From: Micromonospora sp. WMMD1082 | GTDB lineage: Bacteria; Actinomycetota; Actinomycetes; Mycobacteriales; Micromonosporaceae | Assembly (NCBI RefSeq): GCF_029626175.1 | Contig: NZ_JARUBM010000002.1 | Coordinates: 6,279,001-6,343,000 of the forward strand | Direction of reading: 5' to 3' | DNA length: 64,000 nt | Part shown: in pieces, positions 38,445-47,198 of the stretch | Layout: each line of letters opens with the position of its first letter | How positions within the stretch are numbered: the first letter of the stretch is position 1 | The notes under the pieces: generated by a model | The model's database searches: none | Seen by the model: the letters and a program-made list of their open reading frames with translations, nothing else | What the model was told of the DNA's origin: nothing | Translations under genes and position numbers: made by a program

Positions 38445-38909
38445 TCAGCGGGTGGCGTGGGTGTGCCCGACCGCCGGCCCCGCCTTGCGGACCGACCGGC
38501 GCACCACCTCACAGCCCGGATCGCCGGGCCGGCCGGGACCGACCACGTCGGCCCGTACGTCGGCGACGATGGTGGCCAGCAGGTCCCGGCTGTGTTCCAG
38601 TGACGCGATCTTCTCGGCGAGCAGGTCCAGCTCGCCCTGCAACGTCTCGGCCAGGCGGGCGCGGTCGGCGGGCTCGTCGGGAATCGCCGCCCGCCCGTCG
38701 AGCAGGAACCGCAACGCCTGCCCGACCACCCCGGAGGGCAGCGCGGCCGACAGCATGCAACGGATCCGGGCCACCCGGTCCACGTCGGACTCCGCGTAGA
38801 CCCGGTAACCCGACCCGGTCCGCCGGGGCACCAGCAGCCCCTGCTCCTCGTAGTAGCGCAGCATCCGTACGGAGGCGCCGGTACGCGTACTCAGCTCACC
38901 GATCAGCAT
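38445..38909 (-). CDS. MerR-family transcriptional regulator
   Basis: 154 aa. N-terminal MerR helix-turn-helix MLIGELSTRTGASVRMLRYYEEQGLL and wing GYRVYAESDVDRV, then a coiled-coil dimerisation helix (ETLQGELDLLAEKIASLEHSRDLL). The C-terminal tail is too short for a drug-binding domain; Cys58 and one Cys near residue 134 are present but no clear metal site. Divergent from an MFS efflux gene, sharing a MerR-type promoter at 38912-38941, so it probably activates that gene. Confidence 0.85.
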   Translation of the reverse strand: MLIGELSTRTGASVRMLRYYEEQGLLVPRRTGSGYRVYAESDVDRVARIRCMLSAALPSGVVGQALRFLLDGRAAIPDEPADRARLAETLQGELDLLAEKIASLEHSRDLLATIVADVRADVVGPGRPGDPGCEVVRRSVRKAGPAVGHTHATR

Positions 38910-38911
38910 GC

Positions 38912-38941
38912 TTGACTCTAACGTCAATGTCAGGCTTTAGC
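38912..38941 (+). promoter_or_regulatory. MerR-type promoter of the MFS gene
   Basis: TTGACT (38912-38917) and TTTAGC (38936-38941) are spaced 18 bp, longer than the usual 17 as in MerR-activated promoters. TTGAC/GTCAA arms (38912-38916, 38923-38927) form a palindrome in the spacer. The GTG start at 38950 lies only 8 nt past the -10 box, so the MFS mRNA is probably leaderless. Confidence 0.6.
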
Positions 38942-38949
38942 GTCGCATT

Positions 38950-40122
38950 GTGATCATCTACGTACTCTTCGTCTGCTCCTTCGCCGTGGCCACCGCCGAG
39001 TTCGTGCTGGTCGGCCTGCTCCCCCAGGTCGCCGCCGACCTGGACGTGTCGGTCCCCGCCGCCGGACAACTGGTCACCGCGTACATGGTGGTGGTCACCG
39101 TGGGCGGACCAGTCGCCACCGTACTGACCCGCCGGCTGCCGCGCCGGTCGCTGCTGGCCGCCACCATGGCGCTGGCGACCGTATCGGCGGTGGCCAGCGC
39201 CATGGCCACCTCGTACGCGATGCTGCTGTCGGCCCGGCTCGGCTCCGCGCTGGCCCAGGCCCTGTTCATGGCGGTGGCCTCCCAGGTGGCCGTGGCCTCC
39301 GTGCCGCCGGAGCGGCAGACCGCCGCGGTGGCCCGGCTCTTCGGCGGGTTCGCGCTGGCCACCGTCCTCGGCCTGCCGCTGGGCAGCCTGATCGGCGAGG
39401 CGTACGGCTGGCCGGTCACCTTCGTCGCCGTCGCCGGCACGGCCGCCGTCGGGCTGCTCGGCGTGCTCGTCTTCTGCCCCCGGATCCCCAACCCACCACC
39501 GTCCGGCGTACGCGACAGCATCGGCGCCGTGCTGCGCCCCGCCGTCTACGCCGGGCTCGCGGTGACGCTGCTGGCGCTGACCGGTTTCGTGGCGGCCTTC
39601 ACCTACGTCGCCCCCATGCTGCGCGAGGTCACCGGGCTGAGCCCCGGCTGGGTCAGCGTCGGGCTGGTCGGCTACGGCCTCGGCACCATCGCCGGCAACC
39701 TGCTCGCCGGCCGGGTACGCCCCAACGCCATCACCCGGCGCCTGCCGGTCGCGGTCGCCGCCGTGGCCCTGATCCTGGTGCTACAGCCGGTGTTGCTGCC
39801 CACGCCGGTGCTGGCGCTGGCCGGTCTGGCCCTGCTCGGCGCGGCGACGTTCCTGGTCGTGCCGCTGGTCCAGACCTGGCTGATGGGCCAGGTCGACACG
39901 AGCGCCACCGGCCTGGTCGCCGCCGTCAACATCTCGGTCGCCGGCGCCGCCGGAGCCCTCGGCGCCGCGCTCGGCGGGACGATTCTCGCGGTCGGCCTCG
40001 GCCCGGCCTGGATCGGCCCGGTCGCCGCCGTCTCCGTCCTGGGCGCCACCGCCGTCGCCGCCGGCATCGCCCGCGCCTCGTCGTCCCGCCGACCGTCGTC
40101 GGAGGCACTGCTCCCGCAGTGA
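38950..40122 (+). CDS. MFS transporter, DHA1/AraJ-like efflux permease
   Basis: 390 aa with about 12 hydrophobic segments. Starts IIYVLFVCSFAVATAEFVLVGLLPQVAADLDVS, typical of the DHA1 sugar-efflux/drug-efflux group, and has the loop motif RRLPRRSLLAATM between helices 2 and 3. GTG start at 38950 with no ribosome site, consistent with a leaderless message. Divergent MerR regulator next door suggests drug-inducible export. Substrate unknown. Confidence 0.87.
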   Translation: MIIYVLFVCSFAVATAEFVLVGLLPQVAADLDVSVPAAGQLVTAYMVVVTVGGPVATVLTRRLPRRSLLAATMALATVSAVASAMATSYAMLLSARLGSALAQALFMAVASQVAVASVPPERQTAAVARLFGGFALATVLGLPLGSLIGEAYGWPVTFVAVAGTAAVGLLGVLVFCPRIPNPPPSGVRDSIGAVLRPAVYAGLAVTLLALTGFVAAFTYVAPMLREVTGLSPGWVSVGLVGYGLGTIAGNLLAGRVRPNAITRRLPVAVAAVALILVLQPVLLPTPVLALAGLALLGAATFLVVPLVQTWLMGQVDTSATGLVAAVNISVAGAAGALGAALGGTILAVGLGPAWIGPVAAVSVLGATAVAAGIARASSSRRPSSEALLPQ

Positions 40123-40165
40123 GGTAGGGCGGGGATAGACGGAGAACATTGTTCACCGGAGTGGT

Positions 40166-40201
40166 GATGTCACCCTGACATATGTATGTCGGGGTGACAT
40201 C
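40166..40201. terminator. long near-perfect palindrome between convergent genes
   Basis: A 17-bp stem (GATGTCACCCTGACATA with TATGTCGGGGTGACATC, one G-T wobble) closes on a 2-nt centre. It lies in the 171-nt gap between the MFS gene and the convergent DUF397 gene. Best read as a bidirectional terminator, though so symmetric a site could also bind a protein. Confidence 0.6.
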
Positions 40202-40293
40202 CCGTGTCACAGCTCGCAACCGAAACCGCCGACACGTCCGGCCACCAGGTACCTCGGTGCGGTGACAGTGTTGCCGGATGGCCCGACGCGGTA

Positions 40294-40479
40294 CTACTGA
40301 CGGCCCGTCAACCAGGTGAGGAAGTTGGCATAACTGTCGCGGTCGAACGAAAGAATCGGGCCGCTGCGGTCCTTGGAGTCTCGAACCTGCACGCCACCGT
40401 CGTGCATACGAGCCTCGACGCAGCTGTCGCTGCCGTTGCTCGTGGTTGACTTCTTCCAGTCCCCCATCAAGCCGTTCAC
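40294..40479 (-). CDS. DUF397 domain protein
   Basis: 61-aa protein with the DUF397 pattern W-K-K-S-x-x-S-x-x-x-x-x-C-V-E (WKKSTTSNGSDSCVEAR, about residues 8-24), then VQVRDSKDRSGPILSF and the C-terminal FLTWL. GTG at 40479 overlaps the stop of the XRE gene (GTGA). DUF397 proteins are paired with XRE/DUF5753 regulators across actinomycetes (the BldB/WhiJ-type arrangement), probably as partner or antagonist of the regulator. Confidence 0.88.
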   Translation of the reverse strand: MNGLMGDWKKSTTSNGSDSCVEARMHDGGVQVRDSKDRSGPILSFDRDSYANFLTWLTGRQ

Positions 40480-41315
40480 TTCATCCCCTCGGCGGCTGTC
40501 CGCAACATCTCGATCGACTGGTCGGCCGACAACGCATCCTGCGCCAATCGGTTGAACACGTCGCCGTACGATGCTACCGCTTCCGGGTAGAGGTCTCCCG
40601 CGTACGTTTCGCAGTACACGACGTCCTCACCCTCGGCAAAGCCGAGGATTACGAGCGGCCCGAGCGTGCCGGCGTGGGCACCTGCCGAGGATGGGATCAC
40701 CTGAAGGTCGACGTTGGACCGAGCAGCGATGTCGACCAAGTGAAGCAGTTGGCCGCGCATCACCTCCGCCCCGCCGACCAAGCGGCGGATGGCTCCCTCG
40801 TCAAGGATGAACCACAGGTTCGGTGGATTGGGCTGATCCAGAATGGCTTGGCGTGAGGTACGCACCTCCACGCGAGTGTCGATCTCGTCGACCTTGAGGC
40901 GGACGGGTCCGCGTTGCAGCAAGGCGCGAGCGTAGTCCTCGGTTTGAAGCAGACCTGGCACAATCATCGGACCGAACGCCTTGATCGAGATGGCCTCGCT
41001 CTCGAAGGCGATCAGGCTCGCGTACTTCTCGGAGATCGCCGTCGCGTACGGCTGCCACCAGCCTCGATCTCCGCGCTTGGTGGTATCGGCCGCGATCTTG
41101 GCCAGTCGCTCCGTCACCTCGTCGTCGGCACCGTAGCTCTGGAGTAGCGCCTTCAGAGTCAGCGGTCGAACACCAACCCGACCTCGCTCGATACGGCTCA
41201 GGTGCGAGTCGGAGATGCCAGCGGCGGTTGCCGCTTGGTCGATGTTCAGGCCGGCTGTCTCACGCAACCCCTTCAGTTCGATGCCTAGCTTCCGTCGCGC
41301 CGTAGGACTCGCCAC
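40476..41315 (-). CDS. XRE-family regulator with DUF5753 domain
   Basis: About 279 aa. N-terminal helix-turn-helix (LKGLRETAGLNIDQAATAAG, then ISDSHLSRIERGRVGVRP), then a DUF5753 domain from about residue 95 (MIVPGLLQTEDYARALL, PNLWFILDEGAIRRLVGG, YCETYAGDLYPE). I prefer the GTG at 41315 (protein begins ASPTARRKLG); TAGACT lies just upstream and no ribosome site is visible, so the message may be leaderless. Translationally coupled to a DUF397 gene. Role: probably development or antibiotic control as in WhiJ pairs. Confidence 0.87.
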   Translation of the reverse strand: MASPTARRKLGIELKGLRETAGLNIDQAATAAGISDSHLSRIERGRVGVRPLTLKALLQSYGADDEVTERLAKIAADTTKRGDRGWWQPYATAISEKYASLIAFESEAISIKAFGPMIVPGLLQTEDYARALLQRGPVRLKVDEIDTRVEVRTSRQAILDQPNPPNLWFILDEGAIRRLVGGAEVMRGQLLHLVDIAARSNVDLQVIPSSAGAHAGTLGPLVILGFAEGEDVVYCETYAGDLYPEAVASYGDVFNRLAQDALSADQSIEMLRTAAEGMK

Positions 41316-41465
41316 GTCGGACAGTCTACGACCACGGCCAACGACCCAGAACCCCATCCAGACACTCGCTCCAGGCAGTTGTCTGGAACAGTTACTTCAT
41401 GGAATCATCCTCCGTGACGGCTCCGTCACAGCTGAAGTTCAGGACGGGCACCAGCGGAGGTTGGT

Positions 41466-41633
41466 ATGAGCAGCCAGGGCGATACCGGGAGTCCGAGCAG
41501 AGCCGAGCAAATCCAAGCGTCGGAGCGGGAAGCAGCCAAACAGCGGATCCTGGCCACGGCTGAGGCAGAACGGATACCGGCCCAGGAGACGACTCGGGCG
41601 CTACCTGATCGGCGGTGGCGGTGTGGAGAGTGA
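41466..41633 (+). CDS. small hypothetical protein upstream of XRE regulator
   Basis: 55-aa ORF, ATG at 41466 with GGAGG 5 nt upstream, stop TGA at 41631-41633. Highly charged and helical-looking (RAEQIQASEREAAKQRIL), no recognised domain. Its stop lies inside the XRE gene, overlapping the GTG at 41623 by 11 bases, so the two look translationally coupled. A palindrome GTGACGG-CT-CCGTCAC (41414-41429) lies 36 nt upstream. Function unknown; partner or leader of the regulator. Confidence 0.55.
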   Translation: MSSQGDTGSPSRAEQIQASEREAAKQRILATAEAERIPAQETTRALPDRRWRCGE

Positions 41634-42816
41634 GGTGCCGATCGGGCGGCGGGTGGCGTACTGGCGGGCGCGGCGGAGGATGTCGCAGCAGGTGTTCGCC
41701 GATCGGCTCGGCAAGTCGAAGAGCTGGGTCGACAAGATCGAGCGTGGGGTGCGGACGCTGGACAAGGTCTCCACGCTGCGGGACATCGCCGCCGCACTAC
41801 GCATCGATCAGGCGTTGTTGCTCGGCGAGGAGAGTCGCCCCGCCGACGTGACCACGCGGGTCGAGGGCGTGGAGCTGATCCGGGCGGCACTGTCCGCGTA
41901 CGACATCGCCTTGGACCAGCCGGCGGCGCGCCGTGACGTGCCGGACGCGGCTTGGCTGACTCGCAGCGTCGCGCATGCCTGGACCAGCTACCAGCACGCC
42001 CGGTACCCGGCACTGATCGACCTGCTGCCGGAGTTGCTGGCGGGCGCGCAGCGCGGGCACGCCCGCGATCCGGGGGCGGGTCGGGTGTCGCTGGTGGAGG
42101 CGTACCGGGTGACCGCGTCCCTGCTGGTCAAGCTGGGCGAGACCGAGCTGGCCTGGCTCGCCGCCGACCGGGCGATGACCGTGGCGACCGGCGATCCGGT
42201 GCTGGTGGCCGCCGCCACCGTGCAGCTCGGTCAGGTGCTGCGCGCCACCGGCCGGGCGCAGGCGGCCGGCAGGGCAACGCTGGCCGCCGCATACCGGATC
42301 GGACAGTCCGACCTCGACGTGGCACGGTGGTCACTCTGCGGGACGCTGCTCGTGCAGGCCGCGCTCGCGGCGGCGCGACACGGCGACGAGCGGGCCGCCG
42401 CCGCCCGCGCCGACGAGGCCGCCGACCTGGCCGCCGAGGTCGGCGACGGCAACGACCATCATCACACCAGCTTCGGACCGACCGCAGTGGCGCTCGCCCG
42501 GGTCGCGGTCGCGATCGAGTTGGGTACGCCGGACGAGGCGATCGCCCGGCACGAGCAGGCCATCGGGCGCGACGGTTGGCGGTGGCTGCCGCCCGAGCAT
42601 CGCGCCGCCCACCTGATCGACACGAGCCGCGCCTACCTCCAGCACGCCGACCCGGTCAATGCCGCCCGGGTGCTGCTGGAGGCCGACCGGACCGCACCCG
42701 CCGAGCTACGCCACCGACCCGCCGCCCGGAGTGTGCTCGCCGACACGCTCCGCCATCCCGACGCCCCCGCCACGATCGTCGCGCTGGCGGCCATGCTCGG
42801 GGTGAGCCGCGCATGA
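41623..42816 (+). CDS. XRE-family regulator with TPR-like C-terminal domain
   Basis: 397 aa. Helix-turn-helix at about residues 8-60 (RVAYWRARRRMSQQVFADRLG, SKSWVDKIERGVRTLDKVST). The rest is an all-helical, Ala-rich repeat domain resembling tetratricopeptide sensor regions that bind small signals or peptides (residues 90-390). GTG start at 41623, overlapping a small ORF. Monocistronic otherwise; followed by a palindromic repeat. Ligand and targets unknown. Confidence 0.82.
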   Translation: MESEVPIGRRVAYWRARRRMSQQVFADRLGKSKSWVDKIERGVRTLDKVSTLRDIAAALRIDQALLLGEESRPADVTTRVEGVELIRAALSAYDIALDQPAARRDVPDAAWLTRSVAHAWTSYQHARYPALIDLLPELLAGAQRGHARDPGAGRVSLVEAYRVTASLLVKLGETELAWLAADRAMTVATGDPVLVAAATVQLGQVLRATGRAQAAGRATLAAAYRIGQSDLDVARWSLCGTLLVQAALAAARHGDERAAAARADEAADLAAEVGDGNDHHHTSFGPTAVALARVAVAIELGTPDEAIARHEQAIGRDGWRWLPPEHRAAHLIDTSRAYLQHADPVNAARVLLEADRTAPAELRHRPAARSVLADTLRHPDAPATIVALAAMLGVSRA

Positions 42817-42841
42817 CCGCGCCGTCGCCACCACTGCACGC

Positions 42842-42912
42842 CGATCATGGAGTTGTGGCACCTGACGAAGTGGTGCATTCAACGTGTTTCTGGCGCCACA
42901 ACTGCATGATCG
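42842..42912. repeat. palindromic element with 18-bp arms
   Basis: CGATCATGGAGTTGTGGC (42842-42859) and GCCACAACTGCATGATCG (42895-42912) pair with one mismatch across a 35-nt loop. It lies between convergent genes and may terminate both. I recall the arm sequence as a common intergenic repeat in Micromonospora-type genomes (not checked). Confidence 0.7.
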
Positions 42913-42933
42913 ACGAGAGCTTGAGCGGGGTCG

Positions 42934-43920
42934 TCAGGCGATGAGGAGTTTGCGGCCCACTCCGGCGCGGAACTGGGTCATGGCGTCGGCGTAGCTGGCG
43001 AGGGGGAAGCGGTGGCTGATGAAGACCTGCGGGTCGAGCACACCGGCGGCGAAGAGTTCGGCGGCGCGTTCGAAGCTGTGCAGGACGGCCATCGAGCCGG
43101 TGACGGTGATCTCCTTGTTGTAGATGCGGTACGGCGCGACGGGCACCCGGGTGGCGTACTCCGAGACGCCGAACTGGAGGAACGTGCCGGCGGGGGCGAC
43201 CCGTTCCAGGCCGTCGGCGATGGCCGCCTGCACGCCCGTGCAGTCGATCACCACGTCCCAGCCGCGCGGCCGGTCCAGCTCGTCGGCGCTCGCCGCGTGC
43301 GCCGAACAGCCCAGCCGGACGGCGGTGGCCAGCCGGTCGGGGTTCAGGTCCACCATGCTCACCGTCGCCGCGCCGCAGCGCTTCGCCAGTTCCAGCATCA
43401 TCAGGCCCATGGTGCCGGCGCCGTAGATGAGGTAGTGGTCGGCCAACCGCCGGGGCAGCACGTCGAAGCCGCGTACCGCACAGGACAGGGGCTCGATCAG
43501 CGCGGCATCGGCCGGGGTGACGCCCTCGGGCAACACGACGCAGTTGCGTACCGGGGCCACGGCGTACTCGGCGGCCCCGCCGGAGACGGTGACCCCGATG
43601 GCGTTCCACCGTTCACAGAGGTTGCCCCGGGCGCGCCGGCACTGGTAGCAGTCCCCGCAGTGCAGCGACGGGTCGACGGCGACCGGGTCGCCGACCCGCA
43701 GCTCGGTGACGTCCCGGCCGGTCGCGACCACCGTGCCGGCGAACTCGTGGCCCGGCACGATCGGGTACGCGGGCGCGAACTCGCCGTCCATGATGTGCAG
43801 GTCGGTGCCGCAGATCCCGCACCCGGCGACCTCGACGACCACGTCCCGGGGGCCCGGCGTGGGGTCCGGCACCGACTCGACGCTGATCTGGCCCGGCGTG
43901 ACGATGACTGCTGCCTTCAC
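42934..43920 (-). CDS. zinc-dependent polyol dehydrogenase (sorbitol dehydrogenase-like)
   Basis: 328-aa medium-chain alcohol dehydrogenase. Catalytic zinc residues in CGICGTDLH and PGHEFAG; structural zinc cysteines in CGDCYQCRRARGNLC; NAD-binding stretch YLIYGAGTMGLMMLELAK, in which aspartate after the second strand (MVDLN) suggests NAD preference. GTG at 43920 overlaps the permease stop. As the last gene of a polyol importer operon it probably oxidises the imported polyol to a ketose. Confidence 0.9.
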   Translation of the reverse strand: MKAAVIVTPGQISVESVPDPTPGPRDVVVEVAGCGICGTDLHIMDGEFAPAYPIVPGHEFAGTVVATGRDVTELRVGDPVAVDPSLHCGDCYQCRRARGNLCERWNAIGVTVSGGAAEYAVAPVRNCVVLPEGVTPADAALIEPLSCAVRGFDVLPRRLADHYLIYGAGTMGLMMLELAKRCGAATVSMVDLNPDRLATAVRLGCSAHAASADELDRPRGWDVVIDCTGVQAAIADGLERVAPAGTFLQFGVSEYATRVPVAPYRIYNKEITVTGSMAVLHSFERAAELFAAGVLDPQVFISHRFPLASYADAMTQFRAGVGRKLLIA

Positions 43921-44795
43921 TTGACCGCCCCCATGGAGAGTCCTCGGACGAGTTGTTTCTGGGCGATCCAGCCGGCCAGCACGACCGGCAGCGACACGAT
44001 CGTCGCCGCCGCGCAGAGCCGGGCCAGGAAGAGCCCTTCGGAGGTGATGAAGCCGACCAGGAAGATCGGCGAGGTGCCGGCCCGGGTGGCCGTCAGGTTG
44101 ACCGCGAAGAAGAACTCGTTCCAGCTGAAGATGAAGCAGATCAGCGCGGTGGCGGCCAGGCCGGGCGCGACGATCGGCAACAGGATCCGCCGGATGGTGA
44201 CGAGCAGGTTGGCACCGTCCATCGCCGCCGCCTCGATCAGCGCGGCCGGCACCTCCAGCAGGAACGAGCGCATCATCCAGACCGCGAGCGGCAGGTTCAT
44301 GGCCGTGTAGAGCACGACCAGGGTCCAGACGTTGTCCAGCATGCCGAGGTCCTGCACGAGCAGGTAGATCGGCAGCAGGGCGGCCACGATCGGCAGCATC
44401 TTCGTGCTGATGAAGAAGAACAGCACGTCGCGCCAGCGCTCGACCGGGCGGATCGACAACGCGTACGCCGCCGGGGTGGCCAGCAGGAGCACCAGCAGGG
44501 TGGAGAGCAGGCTGGCCATCACCGAGTTGAGCAGGTACGGGGTGATGTCCCGGTCGAAGACCTGCCGGTAGCCGTCCAGCACCGGGGTGAAGAACCATGA
44601 CGGCGGGTTGCTGGCGGCGTCGACCTCGCGCTTGAAGCCGGTGAGCACCATCCAGGCCACCGGCAGGAAGAACATCAGCCCGGCCAGCCAGGCCAGCACG
44701 GTCCAGACGGCCCCGGTCACCCCGGCGGTCCGGCGGGCCGGGCTGGCGGTGCTGCGGCGGGTCGCGCCGGCGGCGCGCTCGCGTACGGCGGTCAT
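43917..44795 (-). CDS. polyol ABC transporter permease (SmoG/MtlG-like)
   Basis: 292-aa CUT1 permease. The stretch FISTKMLPIVAALLPIYLLVQDLGMLDN is characteristic of the mannitol/sorbitol transporter subgroup. Docking loop IEAAAMDGANLLVTIRRILLPIVAP, then ICFIFSWNEFFFAVNLT. ATG at 44795 overlaps the preceding permease stop; its own stop overlaps the dehydrogenase GTG. Confidence 0.9.
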   Translation of the reverse strand: MTAVRERAAGATRRSTASPARRTAGVTGAVWTVLAWLAGLMFFLPVAWMVLTGFKREVDAASNPPSWFFTPVLDGYRQVFDRDITPYLLNSVMASLLSTLLVLLLATPAAYALSIRPVERWRDVLFFFISTKMLPIVAALLPIYLLVQDLGMLDNVWTLVVLYTAMNLPLAVWMMRSFLLEVPAALIEAAAMDGANLLVTIRRILLPIVAPGLAATALICFIFSWNEFFFAVNLTATRAGTSPIFLVGFITSEGLFLARLCAAATIVSLPVVLAGWIAQKQLVRGLSMGAVK

Positions 44796-45724
44796 CGTGC
44801 GTCCTCCATCCGGAACAGGCTGGAGATCACCCGCAGCGCGAAGGTGGCGACGATGATGGTGCCGATCACCACCACGACGCCGGCCGCGGCGGCCTCGCCG
44901 TACTCGAACTTGCGGAAGGTGGTCAGGTAGATCTCGTACGGCAGGTTGGTGGTGGCCCGACCCGGGCCGCCCTGGGTGATGGTGAAGACCGCGTCGAAGG
45001 TCTGCACCAGGTAGATGGAGCCGAGCAGGGCGCCCAACTCCAGGTACGGCCGCAGGTAGGGCAGCGTGACCCGGGTGAAGGTCTGCCACGGCCCGGCGCC
45101 GTCCACCCGGGCCGCCTCCAGGGTCTCCAGGGACTGACCCTGCAACCCGGCCAGGATGATCAGCATCATGAACGGGGTCCACTGCCAGACCAGCGCGGTG
45201 ACCACGGCAGCCATCGGGTACTGGGAGACCCAGTCCGTGCTGCCGCCGAAGATGCCGTTGATCAGGCCGTACGACGGGTTGTAGATGGCGTGCTTCCACA
45301 GCAGCGCCGCCGCCATGGGCATCACCAGGAACGGGGTGATCAGCAGGGTGCGGACGATGCCCCGGCCGGGGAACTTGCGGTCGAGCAGGATGGCCAGGCC
45401 GAGGCCGAGCAGCACGGAGACGATCACCGACGACGCGGTGAGCACCACCGTGTTGACCAGGGCGGCCCGCAGCCGGCCGTCGGTGAGCACGGTGGCGTAG
45501 TTGGCCAGCCCGATGAACTCGCGGCTGCCCGGCCGCAGCGCGTTCCAGCTCTGGGTAGACAGGTAGAGGGTGAACAGGAACGGCAGCTGCGTCACCACGA
45601 TGGCGAAGATCAGGGCGGGTAGCAGCGGGCCACGGCGGGCCCACCGCTGCGCCCGGCCGGGACGGGTGGGACGGACGGTGGGACGCGGTGTCGCGCCCGC
45701 ACCGGGGGTGATGGTCGTGGTCAT
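44792..45724 (-). CDS. polyol ABC transporter permease (SmoF/MtlF-like)
   Basis: 310-aa CUT1 permease, first helix at about residues 33-55 (LLPALIFAIVVTQLPFLFTLYLS). Docking loop LEAARVDGAGPWQTFTRVTLPYLRP. The sequence LSTQSWNALRPGSREFIGLANY matches polyol-type members. Follows the binding-protein gene after 57 nt. No ATPase gene is present in the operon. Confidence 0.9.
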   Translation of the reverse strand: MTTTITPGAGATPRPTVRPTRPGRAQRWARRGPLLPALIFAIVVTQLPFLFTLYLSTQSWNALRPGSREFIGLANYATVLTDGRLRAALVNTVVLTASSVIVSVLLGLGLAILLDRKFPGRGIVRTLLITPFLVMPMAAALLWKHAIYNPSYGLINGIFGGSTDWVSQYPMAAVVTALVWQWTPFMMLIILAGLQGQSLETLEAARVDGAGPWQTFTRVTLPYLRPYLELGALLGSIYLVQTFDAVFTITQGGPGRATTNLPYEIYLTTFRKFEYGEAAAAGVVVVIGTIIVATFALRVISSLFRMEDAR

Positions 45725-45781
45725 GGATCCACCTCGGGGCAGGGCCGGGGCCGACCGGTCAGGGCCGGCCCCGGCGCGCGA

Positions 45782-47143
45782 CTACCGGTGCCGGCTGGCG
45801 GCTTCCTCGGCCAGCCGCTGGCCGTCGGCGAGCGCCTCTTCGACGGTGGTCTGGCCGGCGATCGCGGCCGACACCTCCTGCGACACCTTCGTGCCGAGGT
45901 CGGCGAACTCGGGGATGCCGACGAACTGCACACCGAGGGCGGGGCGCGGCTGCACCCCGGGGCTGACCGGGTCCGCCTCCTGGATGGACTTCAGGGTGAT
46001 GTCGGCGAAGGCCGCCGCGGAGTCGCGGTACTCGGCGATCTCGTAGGTCGACTGGCGCTTGCCGGCCGGCACCCGGGACCAGCCCAGCGAGGAGCCGACC
46101 AGCCGCTCGTACTCCTTGCCGGTCGCCCAGGAGATGAACTTCCAGGCCGCGTCGGCGTTCTTGGTGGTCTTCGGCATCGCCAGCGCCCAGGCCCAGAGCC
46201 ACCCGGCGGACTCGGTCCGGTTGACCGGCGCGTACGCGTAGCCGACCTTGCCGGCGACGGTGCTGGAGTTGGGGTCCTCCAGCGTGCCCGCGGCGGAGGT
46301 GGCGTCGTACCACATGGCCGCCTTGCCCTGGCCGAAGGTGTTGAGACACTCGGTGAACCCGGACTGCGGCGCGCCCGGCTGGCCGTGGGCGCGGAGCAGG
46401 TCGACGTAGAACTTCGTCGCCTCGGTGAACTCGGGCGCGTTCACCTTCGGCGTCCAGTCCTGCTCGAACCAGGTGCCGCCGAAGGTGTTGACCACCGTGG
46501 TCAGCGGCGCGAACAGCTCGCCCCAGCCGGGCAGGCCGCGCAGGCAGATGCCGGCGATCCCGGCGTTGTCGTCGTCGAGCTGGGCGGCGAACCGGGCGAC
46601 CTGCTGCCAGGTCGGCCGCTCCGGCATGGTCAGGCCCTTGGCGTCGAAGAGTTCCTTGTTGTACATGAGGAACGACGACTCACCGTAGAACGGCGCGGCG
46701 TAGAGGTTGCCGTCCTCGCCGGAGAGCGAGGCGACCATCGGCTCCAGCAGGTCACCCTTGTCGTACGCGGTGTCGGCGTCCGCGTACGAGCTGAGTTCGT
46801 GCAGCCAGTCGTTCTGCGCCCAGATCGGTGCCTCGTAGGCGCCGATCGTCGCCACGTCGTACTGACCGCCCTGGGTGGCGACGTCCTGGGTGACCCGGTC
46901 CCGCAGCTCGTTCTCGGGCAGGATCGTGAACCGGACGGTGATCCCGGTGTCCTTGGTGAAGTTGTCGGCGGTGACCTTGGCCAGGTCCTCCATCTGCGGG
47001 TTGCCGACCATCAGCACGGTGATGGCCGTACCGTCGCCGGACGAGCCGCCGCCGGCCCCGGAACATGCGGACAGGGCCAGTCCGGCCGTGAGCGCGACGG
47101 CGAGCGCGCCGCGCCATCGGTGCGGAGATCGTGTTCTGGGCAC
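45782..47143 (-). CDS. polyol-binding lipoprotein (SmoE/MtlE-like)
   Basis: 453-aa solute-binding protein. Lipobox LALSAC at about residue 24. Mature region begins AITVLMVGNPQMEDLAKVTADNFTKDTGITV, typical of sorbitol/mannitol-binding proteins, with QYDVATIGAYEAPIWAQNDWLHELS and AAPFYGESSFLMYNKELFDAKGL. GTG start at 47143 with GGAGG 6 nt upstream. Captures the polyol for the two permeases downstream. Confidence 0.9.
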   Translation of the reverse strand: MPRTRSPHRWRGALAVALTAGLALSACSGAGGGSSGDGTAITVLMVGNPQMEDLAKVTADNFTKDTGITVRFTILPENELRDRVTQDVATQGGQYDVATIGAYEAPIWAQNDWLHELSSYADADTAYDKGDLLEPMVASLSGEDGNLYAAPFYGESSFLMYNKELFDAKGLTMPERPTWQQVARFAAQLDDDNAGIAGICLRGLPGWGELFAPLTTVVNTFGGTWFEQDWTPKVNAPEFTEATKFYVDLLRAHGQPGAPQSGFTECLNTFGQGKAAMWYDATSAAGTLEDPNSSTVAGKVGYAYAPVNRTESAGWLWAWALAMPKTTKNADAAWKFISWATGKEYERLVGSSLGWSRVPAGKRQSTYEIAEYRDSAAAFADITLKSIQEADPVSPGVQPRPALGVQFVGIPEFADLGTKVSQEVSAAIAGQTTVEEALADGQRLAEEAASRHR

Positions 47144-47198
47144 AGCGAACCTCCATGGTGGTGGGTGTGGTGGGTGAAGAAAGGTCGGTCGGTGGCGC

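Noticed and set aside
40204..40449. 81-residue plus-strand frame overlapping the DUF397 gene
   Set aside because: Antisense to a clear DUF397 protein, with no domain of its own.
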